Part shown: in pieces, positions 1-8,328 of the stretch | Numbering within the stretch: the first letter of the stretch is position 1 | Layout of the letters: every line of letters begins with the position of its first letter | DNA from: JAZDOK01 sp043798715 | GTDB taxonomy: Bacteria > Vulcanimicrobiota > JAZDOK01 | Length of the DNA: 49,554 bases | Direction: 5' to 3' | Assembly (NCBI GenBank): GCA_043798715.1 | Contig: JAZDOK010000009.1 | Location: forward strand, 1 to 49,554 | The notes under the pieces: model-generated | The model's input: the letters and a program-made list of their open reading frames with translations, nothing else | Told to the model about the DNA's origin: nothing | Database searches by the model: none | Position numbers and translations under genes: made by a program

Positions 1-311
1 CCGGTTTTTTCCTGGCGGCCTTCCCGGACGGCCGCTATGTTGAAAAAGAGATTATTCTGGATAAAGGGGATCGGCTTTTCTTCTACACGGACGGGCTTTC
101 CGACCTGCGCGACTTTAATGGCAATATCCTGAATCTCAAGTGGATCTACCGGAAGATCATGAAAAACTTCGCCTTTCCGGTTCAGGAGATTTCCTCGATG
201 ATTCTTAAGGAAATACATGACGTGATCGGAAAAAACAAGGTTCAGACGGACGACGTGACCTTTCTTCTTCTTGAGGTGAATGAAAATGGCGCTTTGTCGC
301 CGCCGGTTTGA
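1..311 (+). CDS. SpoIIE/PP2C-type serine phosphatase, C-terminal part (partial)
   Basis: The reading frame enters from the left edge (first full codon at base 3) and stops with TGA at 309-311. The visible ~102 residues contain GDRLFFYTDGLSD followed later by TDDVTFLLLEV. These are the two C-terminal metal-binding aspartate motifs of RsbU/SpoIIE-type PP2C phosphatases. Such proteins dephosphorylate anti-anti-sigma factors or other phosphoserine partners and usually carry N-terminal sensor domains, which lie outside this window. The motif evidence is clear, but the substrate and the full architecture cannot be judged. The gene converges on the BON-protein gene with only about 14 bp between the stops. 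Confidence 0.85.
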   Translation, partial: GFFLAAFPDGRYVEKEIILDKGDRLFFYTDGLSDLRDFNGNILNLKWIYRKIMKNFAFPVQEISSMILKEIHDVIGKNKVQTDDVTFLLLEVNENGALSPPV

Positions 312-325
312 AATAAAATAAGCGA

Positions 326-922
326 TTAATGAACGGGTGGAGAGCTCTTGCTTTCCCGGGATTTCTTCACTTGAGCGGCAGGCGGGATCACTTCGATGCG
401 GTTACTCAAATCCTTTACTCCGGGAACGGCATTGGCAATTTTTTCGGCGACATCTTTCTGCTCCGGGTATTTGACCTTCCCCCGGAGAGTAACGCGGCCT
501 CTTTCCGAAGAGACAAAGATGTTCAGCCCCCTCAGGCCCTCCTCCTGAAAAAGAGCGGCCTGAATCCGGCCCTGAATGACCAGATCGTTTTTCAGATCCT
601 TCATGGTCACGGCGGCGGCATTGACGGTGATTTCGTTCTTAACGGATTTGACTCCCTCCACCGACCCCGCCAGCTCTTCAATTGAATTTTTCTCTTTTTC
701 GGTCTTCACTTCCCCCGAAAGCCTGGCCACGGCGTTTTCCACCAGGATCTCAAGGCGCAAATAATTGAGCCCCCCCTTGGCGGCCAGCCTCGTTTTGATT
801 TTTGCAGCCAGAGAAGCGTCATCCCAGGCCTGCTGGACGGCGCCATTAATTTTTTTCCCACAGCCGGGCGCCAGAACCAGGATAAGAAGTAAAAGGAGCG
901 TCAGAATCTTCCTCAAAATCAC
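326..922 (-). CDS. BON-domain lipoprotein
   Basis: 198 residues starting at a GTG codon whose last bases overlap the TGA of the upstream zinc-ribbon gene (GTGA), so the two are probably translationally coupled. The N-terminus is a lipoprotein signal (hydrophobic run ending LAPGC). Two BON domains follow, at roughly residues 35-100 and 110-180, each with the typical D..I..ri...L pattern and a conserved G..V.L.G.V motif (LSGEV, LRGKV). BON domains are found in OsmY-like periplasmic proteins and are thought to bind phospholipid or envelope surfaces. A lipid-anchored periplasmic role in envelope stress is an inference. The C-terminal tail is Lys/Ser rich. Confidence 0.85.
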   Translation of the reverse strand: MILRKILTLLLLLILVLAPGCGKKINGAVQQAWDDASLAAKIKTRLAAKGGLNYLRLEILVENAVARLSGEVKTEKEKNSIEELAGSVEGVKSVKNEITVNAAAVTMKDLKNDLVIQGRIQAALFQEEGLRGLNIFVSSERGRVTLRGKVKYPEQKDVAEKIANAVPGVKDLSNRIEVIPPAAQVKKSRESKSSPPVH

Positions 923-1425
923 CGCTCTTCGAGCGCTTCTTTCCCGAGCTTTTCAAGTTCGGAAGCGGCTTTCTGGGCAATCTCCGCGCTCAAGGAAAAG
1001 TAGCTGTCCGCTTTTTCCGCCAGGGCCAGCCCGCCGTGGATGCTTTCCCGCCTGGAATCCTTGAGATAGGAGTGCAAGCTCTCCAGTGCCTGGCGGTAAA
1101 GTGTGATTCCCTCCCGCGCGTAATTTATCGGCTGCTGAAGAAGAGTGATAATCTCGGGGGGGGTGTCGGTAAGATCCGGATTTTCAGCCTCCCGGGCCAG
1201 GTCATTTTCCAGTTTATCGAGAACAGTGGACATATTGTCGAGAACATCAAGGAAGAGAGGCGGCGTGATTTCATCTTTCAGCATCTGGTTTCCGCTCCGC
1301 ACCAGCTGCATGAAATGAGCCCCTAAAACTTTTTTACCGGAACGCTCTCCGGCGATCAGAAAACCGCAGTCTCCACAGAATTCGGTCTCCGGAGGATATT
1401 CCTTTCCGCATTTAAGACAATACAT
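919..1425 (-). CDS. Zinc-ribbon protein of unknown function
   Basis: 168 residues beginning with a zinc ribbon: CLKCG at residues 3-7 and CGDCGF at about residues 17-22 give two CxxC pairs. The rest is predicted mostly helical, without a recognisable enzyme motif or signal peptide. The ATG at 1425 is preceded by an AGGGGGGAG Shine-Dalgarno stretch. It is followed directly by the overlapping BON lipoprotein gene, so the pair forms a small operon. N-terminal zinc ribbons of this type precede many unrelated helical or membrane domains, so no function is proposed. Confidence 0.7.
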   Translation of the reverse strand: MYCLKCGKEYPPETEFCGDCGFLIAGERSGKKVLGAHFMQLVRSGNQMLKDEITPPLFLDVLDNMSTVLDKLENDLAREAENPDLTDTPPEIITLLQQPINYAREGITLYRQALESLHSYLKDSRRESIHGGLALAEKADSYFSLSAEIAQKAASELEKLGKEALEER

Positions 1426-1501
1426 GGCGCTCCCCCCTTCCTTAGTAAATCAGTATTTCTTCGCTGTCAGGGCTTTTCCTCCAAAAGGCAGACGAAAAAA
1501 A

Positions 1502-1522
1502 AGCCCCGCCGACGGCGGGGCT
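1502..1522 (-). terminator. Intrinsic terminator after the Ser/Gln-rich protein gene
   Basis: On the minus strand AGCCCCGCC-GTC-GGCGGGGCT forms a 9-bp stem with a 3-nt loop, followed immediately by a run of eight T (plus-strand A run at 1495-1502). It lies 25 bp past the stop of the 576-residue ORF. The stem is also a copy of the GC-rich palindrome family seen elsewhere in the window. Confidence 0.85.
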
Positions 1523-1546
1523 CAAAATCTTCTTTATCTTCCTGCC

Positions 1547-3277
1547 CTATTTCCCGCCGAAAATGTGCTTTATGGAGTTCGCAAGGAACCTGACGGGCGC
1601 GGTCACGGTGTCAACCGCCACCTTGGCGGTGGTTTTCACGGCCGTTACGGCATTGCCGACATTTTCTTTCACGTTGTTCCAGGCCTGGTTGACCACTTCT
1701 TTGGCCAGTCCGTGATTTCCGGCGGCGTAGTCGGTTTTGGATTTATTCCGATCGGCCTCGACGGCCACGTGGCGATCCTTTACTTCCTGTATGCCCTGCT
1801 GAATGTGCTGAACCGTCGGCTTGATGGTCTCTCCGGCTGCCTGGACCACGGCTTTCCCGACATTGGCCAGTGCTAAAACCGGGGCTACGATAACAGTGTC
1901 CACCGCCGCCTTGGCGACGGTTTTTACCACGGTTGCGGTGTTGCCGACATTTTCCTTCAGGTTATACCAGGCCTGGTTTACTACCTCCCGGCCCAGCCCG
2001 TGATCGCCGGCAGCGTATTCCTCTTTGGAAGTCTGCCGCTGGGTGTCAACGGCCTCGTGGCGATCCGTAATCTCCTGGGCACCGGCCGCGAGATCTTCTT
2101 TAAGAGGTTCGAAGGGATCTATGTAGTCGCTCTCTGCCGTGTCTTCGCCTTTTGCCTCCTCCGGCTCGGCTTCCACTGCCTTGGTCGTTGAAGTGGAAGA
2201 GGAGGAAGAAGCTGTTGCAGCCGCTGTCGACGCCGCGGCAGAGGTGGCAGCCGTACTGGAAAGGGCCGCGGTCCCGGTGGACGAGCTCATGAGCTGGGAC
2301 GAAAGGGCGTTTTCCTGCGCGTTGATGGCCTGGTACTGTGTCATTAAAGCCGTTAACTGGTCCTGATCAGTGGTGCTCGACATCTGCTGGATCAGGGCCG
2401 TCTTCTGAGCTTCGAGCGCCATCGCCTGCTGGATTAGAGCGGAATTCTGCGTGCCCGACGATGACGATGACGACGATGACGAGCCGGAATTCGCTGCCTG
2501 GACGGCGGCGGTGAGGCTGGATAGATCCATCAGATTACTCACATTATTGTAGGCGGAGGTGTCCACCGTGCCGGCGGACGACGATGCTGACGACAGGTAT
2601 GACGACATATCGATGGAGCTTGTTCCGGCGTAATTCTGGCTGTAATACGATTGCGATGAAAGAGACATCTCCTGCTGATTGATCGCCTGGTATTGAGTCA
2701 TTAAAGCCGTTATCTGTGTCTGGGAATCAGAGCTGCCCGAATTTGCAAGGGCCGTCATCTGGTTGAGGAGAGCCGTCTTCTGTGATTCGAGCGCCATCGC
2801 CTGCTGGATTAGAGCGGAATTCTGAGTGCCCGACGATGAGGACGATGACGGGAGGGACGAGAGGTATGACGACATATCGATGGACGGCATATTGGACAGC
2901 GGCACGCTGGGAACCGCCGGCATGCCATCCAGCGGCACGCTGGGGACGGACGGCATGTTTTCCAGCGGCACGTTGGGCACCGCCGGCATATCGTATGATA
3001 TGGAACTGCTGCCGTCCAGTTTCATCCCGGGCACCATTCCGTAGCCGAGCCCCACCGTCTGGCCCGTTGTCTGCGGATTATACAGGCCGAGCGACGCGGT
3101 CTGCTGGCTCGGGGTGTATGAATCAGCCGCCGCCTCACCGGTGGATCCGGGTGCTTTATATCCGGACTGTTGCTGCTGGGCCTGAATCTGTTGCTGTATC
3201 CGCAACGCATTCTGGTAATCGTTTGACGCCATCTGGGCTATCTGGGCTGATTGAAAAGCGTTGGTCATGCCTCCCAT
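1547..3277 (-). CDS. Ser/Gln/Ala-rich repetitive protein, unknown function
   Basis: 576 residues, not recognised. The ATG at 3277 has a near-perfect AAAGGAGGTG ribosome site 7 nt upstream, so it is preferred over the second Met (3268). There is no signal peptide or membrane segment. Residues ~1-60 are Gln-rich. They are followed by short repeats (V/N-P-S-V-P-L-D-G-M-like) and poly-Ser tracts, then a duplicated ~60-residue block containing GTQNSALIQQAMALE and TALMTQYQAIN. The C-terminal third holds two ~75-residue alanine-rich helical repeats, each with YAAGxHGL, EVVNQAW and KENVGN. The strong ribosome site and dedicated terminator suggest abundant expression. A structural, surface or storage-type role is possible but unproven. 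Confidence 0.75.
   Translation of the reverse strand: MGGMTNAFQSAQIAQMASNDYQNALRIQQQIQAQQQQSGYKAPGSTGEAAADSYTPSQQTASLGLYNPQTTGQTVGLGYGMVPGMKLDGSSSISYDMPAVPNVPLENMPSVPSVPLDGMPAVPSVPLSNMPSIDMSSYLSSLPSSSSSSGTQNSALIQQAMALESQKTALLNQMTALANSGSSDSQTQITALMTQYQAINQQEMSLSSQSYYSQNYAGTSSIDMSSYLSSASSSAGTVDTSAYNNVSNLMDLSSLTAAVQAANSGSSSSSSSSSGTQNSALIQQAMALEAQKTALIQQMSSTTDQDQLTALMTQYQAINAQENALSSQLMSSSTGTAALSSTAATSAAASTAAATASSSSSTSTTKAVEAEPEEAKGEDTAESDYIDPFEPLKEDLAAGAQEITDRHEAVDTQRQTSKEEYAAGDHGLGREVVNQAWYNLKENVGNTATVVKTVAKAAVDTVIVAPVLALANVGKAVVQAAGETIKPTVQHIQQGIQEVKDRHVAVEADRNKSKTDYAAGNHGLAKEVVNQAWNNVKENVGNAVTAVKTTAKVAVDTVTAPVRFLANSIKHIFGGK
2397..2464. repeat. Direct repeat copy A inside the Ser/Gln-rich gene
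   Basis: This 68-bp stretch beginning GCCGTCTTCTG is nearly identical to 2772-2839. It encodes the duplicated GTQNSALIQQAMALE segment, so the protein repeat is still visible at DNA level, implying a recent duplication or gene conversion. Confidence 0.85.
2772..2839. repeat. Direct repeat copy B inside the Ser/Gln-rich gene
   Basis: Partner of the repeat at 2397-2464, differing by only a few bases. Flanking poly-Ser codons (GAC/GAT triplets on the plus strand) are also repeated and may expand by slippage. Confidence 0.85.
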
Positions 3278-3360
3278 TTGAAGGCACCTCCTTTCGAACT
3301 CGGTATCCTTTCGGATACTCCTTTACATCTCTATCACGACATCCTTACCAAAAGTAAAGG

Positions 3361-3385
3361 GGAGAGCGGAACTGGTCCGCTCTCC
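3361..3385 (-). terminator. Hairpin downstream of the RRM gene
   Basis: GGAGAGCGGA and TCCGCTCTCC form a perfect 10-bp inverted repeat with a 5-nt loop. On the minus strand it follows the RRM gene stop by about 45 bp and is followed by CCTTTACTTTT, an imperfect T-rich tail. It is probably the terminator of that single-gene transcript. Confidence 0.65.
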
Positions 3386-3428
3386 CTCTTCTTTAAAGCC
3401 TGTTGGCTTTCAGGACTTTTTCGGGGAA

Positions 3429-3761
3429 TTAGTAGCTTCTGCTGAAGCTCCGGCCGCCGCCGCTTCCGCCGCTTCTGTTGCCGCCTCCGCCGCCTGAAGA
3501 ACCACCGCGGAAGCCGCCTTCACGGCGCTCCTGGGGTCTCGCATAGTCGATCTTGAGCATCCGGCCCTTGTATTCCTGGCTGTTCAGCTCGTTCTTCGCC
3601 TTCTCAGCAGCCTCGACGGTGGACATTTCCACAAATCCGAATCCCTTCTGCTCGATGACCTTGGCGAAGGCGATTTCCCCGTAGGGGGCAAACAGCTCCC
3701 GGAGCTCCTCCTCGGTGGTCTGGTAGGCCAGGTTCCCTACATAGAGTTTCTTGTTTTCCAT
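3429..3761 (-). CDS. RRM-type RNA-binding protein with glycine-rich tail
   Basis: 110 residues with one complete RNA recognition motif. RNP2 is LYVGNL at residues 6-11 and RNP1 is KGFGFVEM at about residues 39-46. Both carry the aromatic side chains that stack on RNA bases. The last ~30 residues are Gly/Ser/Arg rich (GGGGGNRSGGSGGG), as in bacterial and plant cold-inducible glycine-rich RNA-binding proteins. A role as an RNA chaperone is a family-based inference. The ATG has AGAGGAG upstream. The gene stands alone between a consensus-like promoter and a hairpin, with a leader of about 98 nt. Confidence 0.95.
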   Translation of the reverse strand: MENKKLYVGNLAYQTTEEELRELFAPYGEIAFAKVIEQKGFGFVEMSTVEAAEKAKNELNSQEYKGRMLKIDYARPQERREGGFRGGSSGGGGGNRSGGSGGGRSFSRSY

Positions 3762-3866
3762 TTCTTCTTCTCCTCTTACTACTTATTTGCGGCGTTTCAG
3801 TACGTTCCGGAGAAGTAAACAGGAAACAAGCGACTCCGTTCTGTAACTTTCAACTCTGCAAGGGGT

Positions 3867-3895
3867 ATTATACACCATAACTCAAAATTTGTGAA
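3867..3895 (-). promoter_or_regulatory. Sigma-70-type promoter of the RRM gene
   Basis: On the minus strand TTCACA (3890-3895) and TATAAT (3867-3872) are separated by exactly 17 bp. The -10 is perfect and the -35 matches five of six bases. The predicted transcript start near 3860 gives a leader of about 98 nt before the RRM start codon, long enough for post-transcriptional control. Confidence 0.75.
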
Positions 3896-4050
3896 GCCCC
3901 CTCATTGCCTCATCTAAAATAGCACCGAAATTTTGCCGAATAATCGGGCAATAATTGCCATTGCCATTCGGGACGCCATACTTAATTCTCCAAATCCGTC
4001 TGTTTTATAGCCTTCTGCAAAATCTGCGTCATCTGCGGATTATTCACAAA

Positions 4051-5607
4051 TCAGCTTTCTTCTTTCTTCCTCCCGGTCAGCTCAAGGAAGAGGAAAATCC
4101 CGAGGATTAAGACGAGCAGCCAGACTTTATGCACCCGGGTGAGAGTGGCCAGGCGATCGGAAAGGCCCGCCATAAGACAGCCGGCGAAGGGCAAAGCCGT
4201 CCACAGCAGGGAAAAATCCGAGCGATAGAGTCCCTCTTCGCGCCCGGTGGAAATAAAATAAAAGACGCAGAAAAGGGAGCTTAGGACCAGTCCCAGGAAA
4301 GAGGCGGCCAGGCCGGACGAGCCTAGAAAAATCCATATAGATAAAAGCGCCAGGAGAGACATAAAGAGGATCGCAGCATACGAGCCGACGGCGCGCGAAA
4401 ATCCCTTTGTTTGAGGCGGCTTTTCGAAAAACCCGCCCGCCACCACAAAAACCGGCAGAATAACTCCTGCCAAAAGGCCGATAAATCCGTATCCTGCGGC
4501 CAGATCCACCCCGAAAGTCACCAGGTTGGTCTCCTGCAGAAAGACCCTCCAGCCGACCAGAAGAAGTCCGGCCAGGCCGATAAGGATAAGACCCCGGACC
4601 CGGCTCTTTTCCTCTTTAAAATCAATCACCCCGGGCAGGGAGAGAAGCCCCAGGAAACCCAGAGAAAGGCCGTAGCCGAGCGACATCCTAAATGAAACCC
4701 AGACCAGGCCGCAAAAAAGAAAGATTCCAAGCGTCCCGCTCAGCCGATCTTCCGTGCCTCCTTCCCTGATTACGGCCAGGATCAGAACGCCCGTAAGGAG
4801 GCCGAAAACAAAGGGATAAATATAGCCGGCGGAAAGTGACTGCCGGAAGTTTAAAACAGCGGCCAGCGAAGCCGCAATAACGAAATAGAGCACCAGGGGC
4901 CAGGTTGTAACTCCCCGGCCTTCTTTTTGAGCCCTGAAAAAAAAGAGAACCAGGATCCGGCCGAGAAGGATGATCAGCCCCAGGAAAATCGGAGTTGAGG
5001 CCCCGCCGCTCTTCTGTGCAAAGTGATACCAGGCCAGGGCTAAAGAAGAAAGAAGAGCGAGGTGGAAAAGAGTCTGGGTTTCCACCAGGCGGACCAACGA
5101 CGAGATGCCCTCCCCGCCGCCGGCGGGGCTCCACCGCTTAAGCATCCCGATCCAGAGCCCACCGAGGGAAATCCCGAGGGCCAGTGCAAAAAGGAGGGAA
5201 TAAGCCCTGAATCCGTAGAAGTGCCCGATGGCCCCAAGAACAAAGAGAAAAAGGCCCAGGGAAAATTCCCCGGAGAGCGAAGAGACGGCGGAAAGCCTGT
5301 TCTTACGGGCTAAAGATTCGGCCCAGAGGGAAATTGAGGGAAGCAGGAGACCGAAAATCAGGCACGCCAGCAGTCCCCGACCGCCCGAACCCGGTTTGAC
5401 GACCAGCAGAAAGAGGCTGATTACGAAAGCAACCGGGCCGGTCAATTTCCAGGCATTGACCCAGAATGTGCGCTCGGATGAGTCACAAGACTCCTCCCCG
5501 GAGGAAGTTGGCCTGGCTGGCACCATGGCCGAAAGCCAGAGGGACGATAAAACCAGAGCCGAGAGGCACCCGTACCAACCAAAATCTGAAAAATTATCAA
5601 GCGCCAT
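4051..5607 (-). CDS. Polytopic membrane protein, unknown function
   Basis: 518 residues from the ATG at 5607, which has AAGGGGG 6 nt upstream. An upstream in-frame ATG (5658) would add 17 residues, but its GGAGG lies only 2 nt away. The protein is almost entirely hydrophobic, with around 14 likely membrane segments joined by short charged loops. I see no recognisable catalytic motif. The layout resembles transporter- or polymerase-like membrane proteins without matching one I know. A GC-rich palindrome copy (5112-5128) encodes the loop residues around SPAGGGEG. The gene is divergent from the pilT-like gene and separated from it by about 75 bp. Confidence 0.75.
   Translation of the reverse strand: MALDNFSDFGWYGCLSALVLSSLWLSAMVPARPTSSGEESCDSSERTFWVNAWKLTGPVAFVISLFLLVVKPGSGGRGLLACLIFGLLLPSISLWAESLARKNRLSAVSSLSGEFSLGLFLFVLGAIGHFYGFRAYSLLFALALGISLGGLWIGMLKRWSPAGGGEGISSLVRLVETQTLFHLALLSSLALAWYHFAQKSGGASTPIFLGLIILLGRILVLFFFRAQKEGRGVTTWPLVLYFVIAASLAAVLNFRQSLSAGYIYPFVFGLLTGVLILAVIREGGTEDRLSGTLGIFLFCGLVWVSFRMSLGYGLSLGFLGLLSLPGVIDFKEEKSRVRGLILIGLAGLLLVGWRVFLQETNLVTFGVDLAAGYGFIGLLAGVILPVFVVAGGFFEKPPQTKGFSRAVGSYAAILFMSLLALLSIWIFLGSSGLAASFLGLVLSSLFCVFYFISTGREEGLYRSDFSLLWTALPFAGCLMAGLSDRLATLTRVHKVWLLVLILGIFLFLELTGRKKEES
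5112..5128. repeat. GC-rich palindrome CCCCGCC-N3-GGCGGGG within a coding sequence
   Basis: 7-bp arms around GCC. The same arm and spacer layout occurs at 1504-1520, 36930-36946 and 36961-36977. Here it lies inside the membrane-protein gene and encodes a Gly-rich loop between membrane segments. Confidence 0.6.
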
Positions 5608-5681
5608 GGCGGACCCCCTTGTCAAACTAACGGCTACATTCAACGGAGGAGAGGACATTCCCTCCGGCGAATTATTCTTGT

Positions 5682-6752
5682 GTGCGCACTATCGAAGACT
5701 ATTTGAAAGAAACTTTGACCCGCGGGGGCTCAGACCTCCATATTGCGGTCAATTCCCCTCCCATGATCCGCCTTCACGGGCAGTTGATGCTTCTCGGATT
5801 TTCTCCCTTGAACAGCGAGGCATCCGAAGAATTGCTGATGAAGATCCTCGATGAGCTTCAGAAAAAAGCCCTTTTTGCCAGGAAAAATGTCGACTTCGCC
5901 TACACCATCCAGTACGGCAATACCCGCCGCCGTTTCCGCTGCAACCTCTTTTATGAACGCTGCGGTCTCTGCGGCGTCTTCCGGGCCATACCCGATCGGA
6001 TTCCGACCCTCAAGGAGCTGGGCCTTCCCGAGTCCCTGAAGAAACTGGTCCGCTACCACCAGGGCCTGGTGCTCATCACCGGCCCGGCCGGCTGCGGCAA
6101 AACGACCACCCTGGCCGCCCTCATCAATATCATCAATGAAGAGCGGCCCGCCCATATTCTGACGATAGAAGACCCCATCGAATACATCCATCCCAGCAAG
6201 AGGAGTTTTATAACCCAACGCCAGGTCAGCCTCCATACGAAATCCTTTCAAAGCGCCCTCAGGGCCGCCATCCGGGAGGATCCCGACGTGCTTCTACTGG
6301 GGGAGTTAAGAGACCTGGAGACGACCCAGATGGCCATCACCGCCGCCGAAACCGGACATCTTGTTTTCTCCACCCTTCATACCGTGAGCGCCATCAAGAC
6401 CATCGATCGCATTGTGGGCATCTTTCCGCCGGCCCAGCAGGCGCAGGTCCGCACCATGTTCTCCGAATCAATGAAAGGCATCCTGACTCAGAAGCTGGTG
6501 CCGAGGGCCGATGGAATGGGAAGAGTGCCGGCCATCGAAATCATCTTCGGGTGCCCGCCCATCGCCAACCTGATTCGCGAGGGCAAGGCGCTCCAGGTCG
6601 GAACCGTCGTCCAGACGAGCAGAAATCTGGGCATGAAGACTATGGATGAATCCCTTATGGAACTCTACAACAGCAATCTGATCTCTCCCGCCGAGGCCTA
6701 TGAGCATTCAGCCGATAAAAAAATCTTTGAACAATACCTGACCAAGCAGTAA
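5682..6752 (+). CDS. pilT: PilT-family type IV pilus retraction ATPase
   Basis: 356 residues from a GTG start. The N-terminal pattern GGSDLHIAVNSPPMIRLHG matches the PilT N-terminal PAS-like domain. Walker A is GPAGCGKTTT (about residues 131-140), the Asp box is IREDPDVLLLGELRD with an atypical LGELRD in place of the usual GEMRD, and the His box is TGHLVFSTLHT. The length is normal for PilT. It powers pilus depolymerisation as a cytoplasmic hexamer beneath the PilMNO platform, whose genes lie about 34 kb away. Only 4 nt separate it from a second PilT-like gene. The start is supported mainly by alignment, since the ribosome site upstream is weak. Confidence 0.93.
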   Translation: MRTIEDYLKETLTRGGSDLHIAVNSPPMIRLHGQLMLLGFSPLNSEASEELLMKILDELQKKALFARKNVDFAYTIQYGNTRRRFRCNLFYERCGLCGVFRAIPDRIPTLKELGLPESLKKLVRYHQGLVLITGPAGCGKTTTLAALINIINEERPAHILTIEDPIEYIHPSKRSFITQRQVSLHTKSFQSALRAAIREDPDVLLLGELRDLETTQMAITAAETGHLVFSTLHTVSAIKTIDRIVGIFPPAQQAQVRTMFSESMKGILTQKLVPRADGMGRVPAIEIIFGCPPIANLIREGKALQVGTVVQTSRNLGMKTMDESLMELYNSNLISPAEAYEHSADKKIFEQYLTKQ

Positions 6753-6756
6753 AAAA

Positions 6757-8298
6757 ATGGAAAACGAAAAGCCGAAACAGCCCGAAAGAAGAGACATGGA
6801 CTTCAAAACTTTTCTGGAGTCCATCGCGCATATTCCTCCTCCCTCCTTAAAGGAGGAAACCCCGCTTGAAAGGCCGGAAATCCCCCCGGCCAGCGCCAAG
6901 CAGAAAGAGACGAAGATCATTCACCGGGAGCCCTTCATGCAGCCGAAGGCGAAAGATAAATCCGGCTTTAATTCGGAGCCGATCTCGCTCAACCTCACTT
7001 CGCCCTCCGAGGGCAGGCGCGAACAAAAAGTCCACCATTACGATTTGATTCCCCACAAGCCGAGGGCGGAAGAAGGGGAATCCGCCCCGCCTGCGCCGGA
7101 GGAAAAAGAGCCGGCCGCCCCGGAAAATCCTCCCGAAATCCTCTCTCCCGAACCTGCGGAAAATCTGGAGGAAGAGGAACCCGTTGAAAGCGCGCCCCCC
7201 GAGCTCCCGGTTATCCTCACTCCGGAGCAAAGCAATACCCTCCTTCGGAAGCTCTTTGACCTGATGATTCAGCTTAAGGCCTCCGATCTCCACCTGGCGC
7301 CCGGACACGTCCCCTGCCTCAGGATTCTGGGCGATATCTACCAGACGGAGTTTTCCCGCCTGGGAGAAGAGGCCGTCACCGCCATCCTCCTCCCCCTCCT
7401 CACCAGCGAGCAGAATGCCCTGCTCCAGGAATCGGGAGAACTGGACTTTGCCTTTGAGATCCCCGGAGTGGCCCGTTTCAGGGCGAACTTCTACCAGCAG
7501 CAGGGCGGCATCGCCGCCTCAATCAGGTTGATTCCTCTTCGCATCCCCAGCCTGGACGAACTTAAACTTCCGCCCCTCGTCAAAAAAATCGCTCATATGA
7601 GGAAAGGCCTGATCGTCGTGACCGGGCCCACCGGGTGCGGCAAATCCACCACGCTCGCGGCCATAATAAATGAAATCAATAACTCCCGCAACGCCCACAT
7701 CATCACCATCGAAGACCCCGTGGAGTTCGTTCACGACAACAAAACCTGCCTCATTTCCCACCGGGAAGTGGGGAACAGCGCCTTTTCTTATTCTGAAGCT
7801 CTCCGGGCGGCCATCAGGGAAGATCCCGACATTATCATGGTCGGAGAAATGCGTGACCAGGAGACGATTGCGCTGGCCATCAAGGCCGCCGAAATGGGGC
7901 TGCTCGTCCTGGGCACCCTGCACACCAACAGCGCCCACAAGGCAATCGATCGAATCATAGACGTCTTTTCCCCTGAAGAGCAGGATCAGATCCGCTCCAT
8001 GCTGGCTGACGCCCTGAGTGCCGTCATCTCCCAGCAGCTCATCAAAAGGGCCGACGGCCAGGGACGCTGTGCAGCGGTTGAGATTCTGGTCACCACCCCG
8101 GGACTGCCGAACCTGATACGCGAAGGAAAGACCTCGCAGATCGCATCCCTCATACAGACCGGCCGGGAATACGGCATGCAGAATATGGACCATGCGCTCA
8201 TAGAGTTGATCCGCCAGAACGCCATCTTCCCGGCCGCGGCGCGGGAACTGGTGACGGACCACAAAACCTTCGAGCGTTTTGGAATCAACCTGGATTAG
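6757..8298 (+). CDS. PilT/PilU-like ATPase with long disordered N-terminal extension
   Basis: 513 residues. The first ~150 are Pro/Glu/Lys rich and low-complexity. A complete PilT-like ATPase follows: the N-terminal domain has KASDLHLAPGHVPCLRILG, Walker A is GPTGCGKSTT, the Asp box is IREDPDIIMVGEMRD and the His box is MGLLVLGTLHTNSAHKAID. It is clearly paralogous to the preceding gene, and the spacing suggests co-transcription. Paired PilT/PilU ATPases can act as main and accessory retraction motors. The N-terminal extension is not part of the usual family and could tether the motor or a partner. An internal ATG (6796) is a possible alternative start that removes 13 residues. Confidence 0.9.
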   Translation: MENEKPKQPERRDMDFKTFLESIAHIPPPSLKEETPLERPEIPPASAKQKETKIIHREPFMQPKAKDKSGFNSEPISLNLTSPSEGRREQKVHHYDLIPHKPRAEEGESAPPAPEEKEPAAPENPPEILSPEPAENLEEEEPVESAPPELPVILTPEQSNTLLRKLFDLMIQLKASDLHLAPGHVPCLRILGDIYQTEFSRLGEEAVTAILLPLLTSEQNALLQESGELDFAFEIPGVARFRANFYQQQGGIAASIRLIPLRIPSLDELKLPPLVKKIAHMRKGLIVVTGPTGCGKSTTLAAIINEINNSRNAHIITIEDPVEFVHDNKTCLISHREVGNSAFSYSEALRAAIREDPDIIMVGEMRDQETIALAIKAAEMGLLVLGTLHTNSAHKAIDRIIDVFSPEEQDQIRSMLADALSAVISQQLIKRADGQGRCAAVEILVTTPGLPNLIREGKTSQIASLIQTGREYGMQNMDHALIELIRQNAIFPAAARELVTDHKTFERFGINLD

Positions 8299-8328
8299 CC
8301 TTAGCCCGGACGGAAGAGAAAAGTGAGA

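Noticed and set aside
4021..4040. Short tandem TCTGCG repeat near the end of the membrane-protein gene
   Set aside because: Resembles a motif often seen in intergenic DNA, but only two 7-base units are present here, so nothing can be supported.
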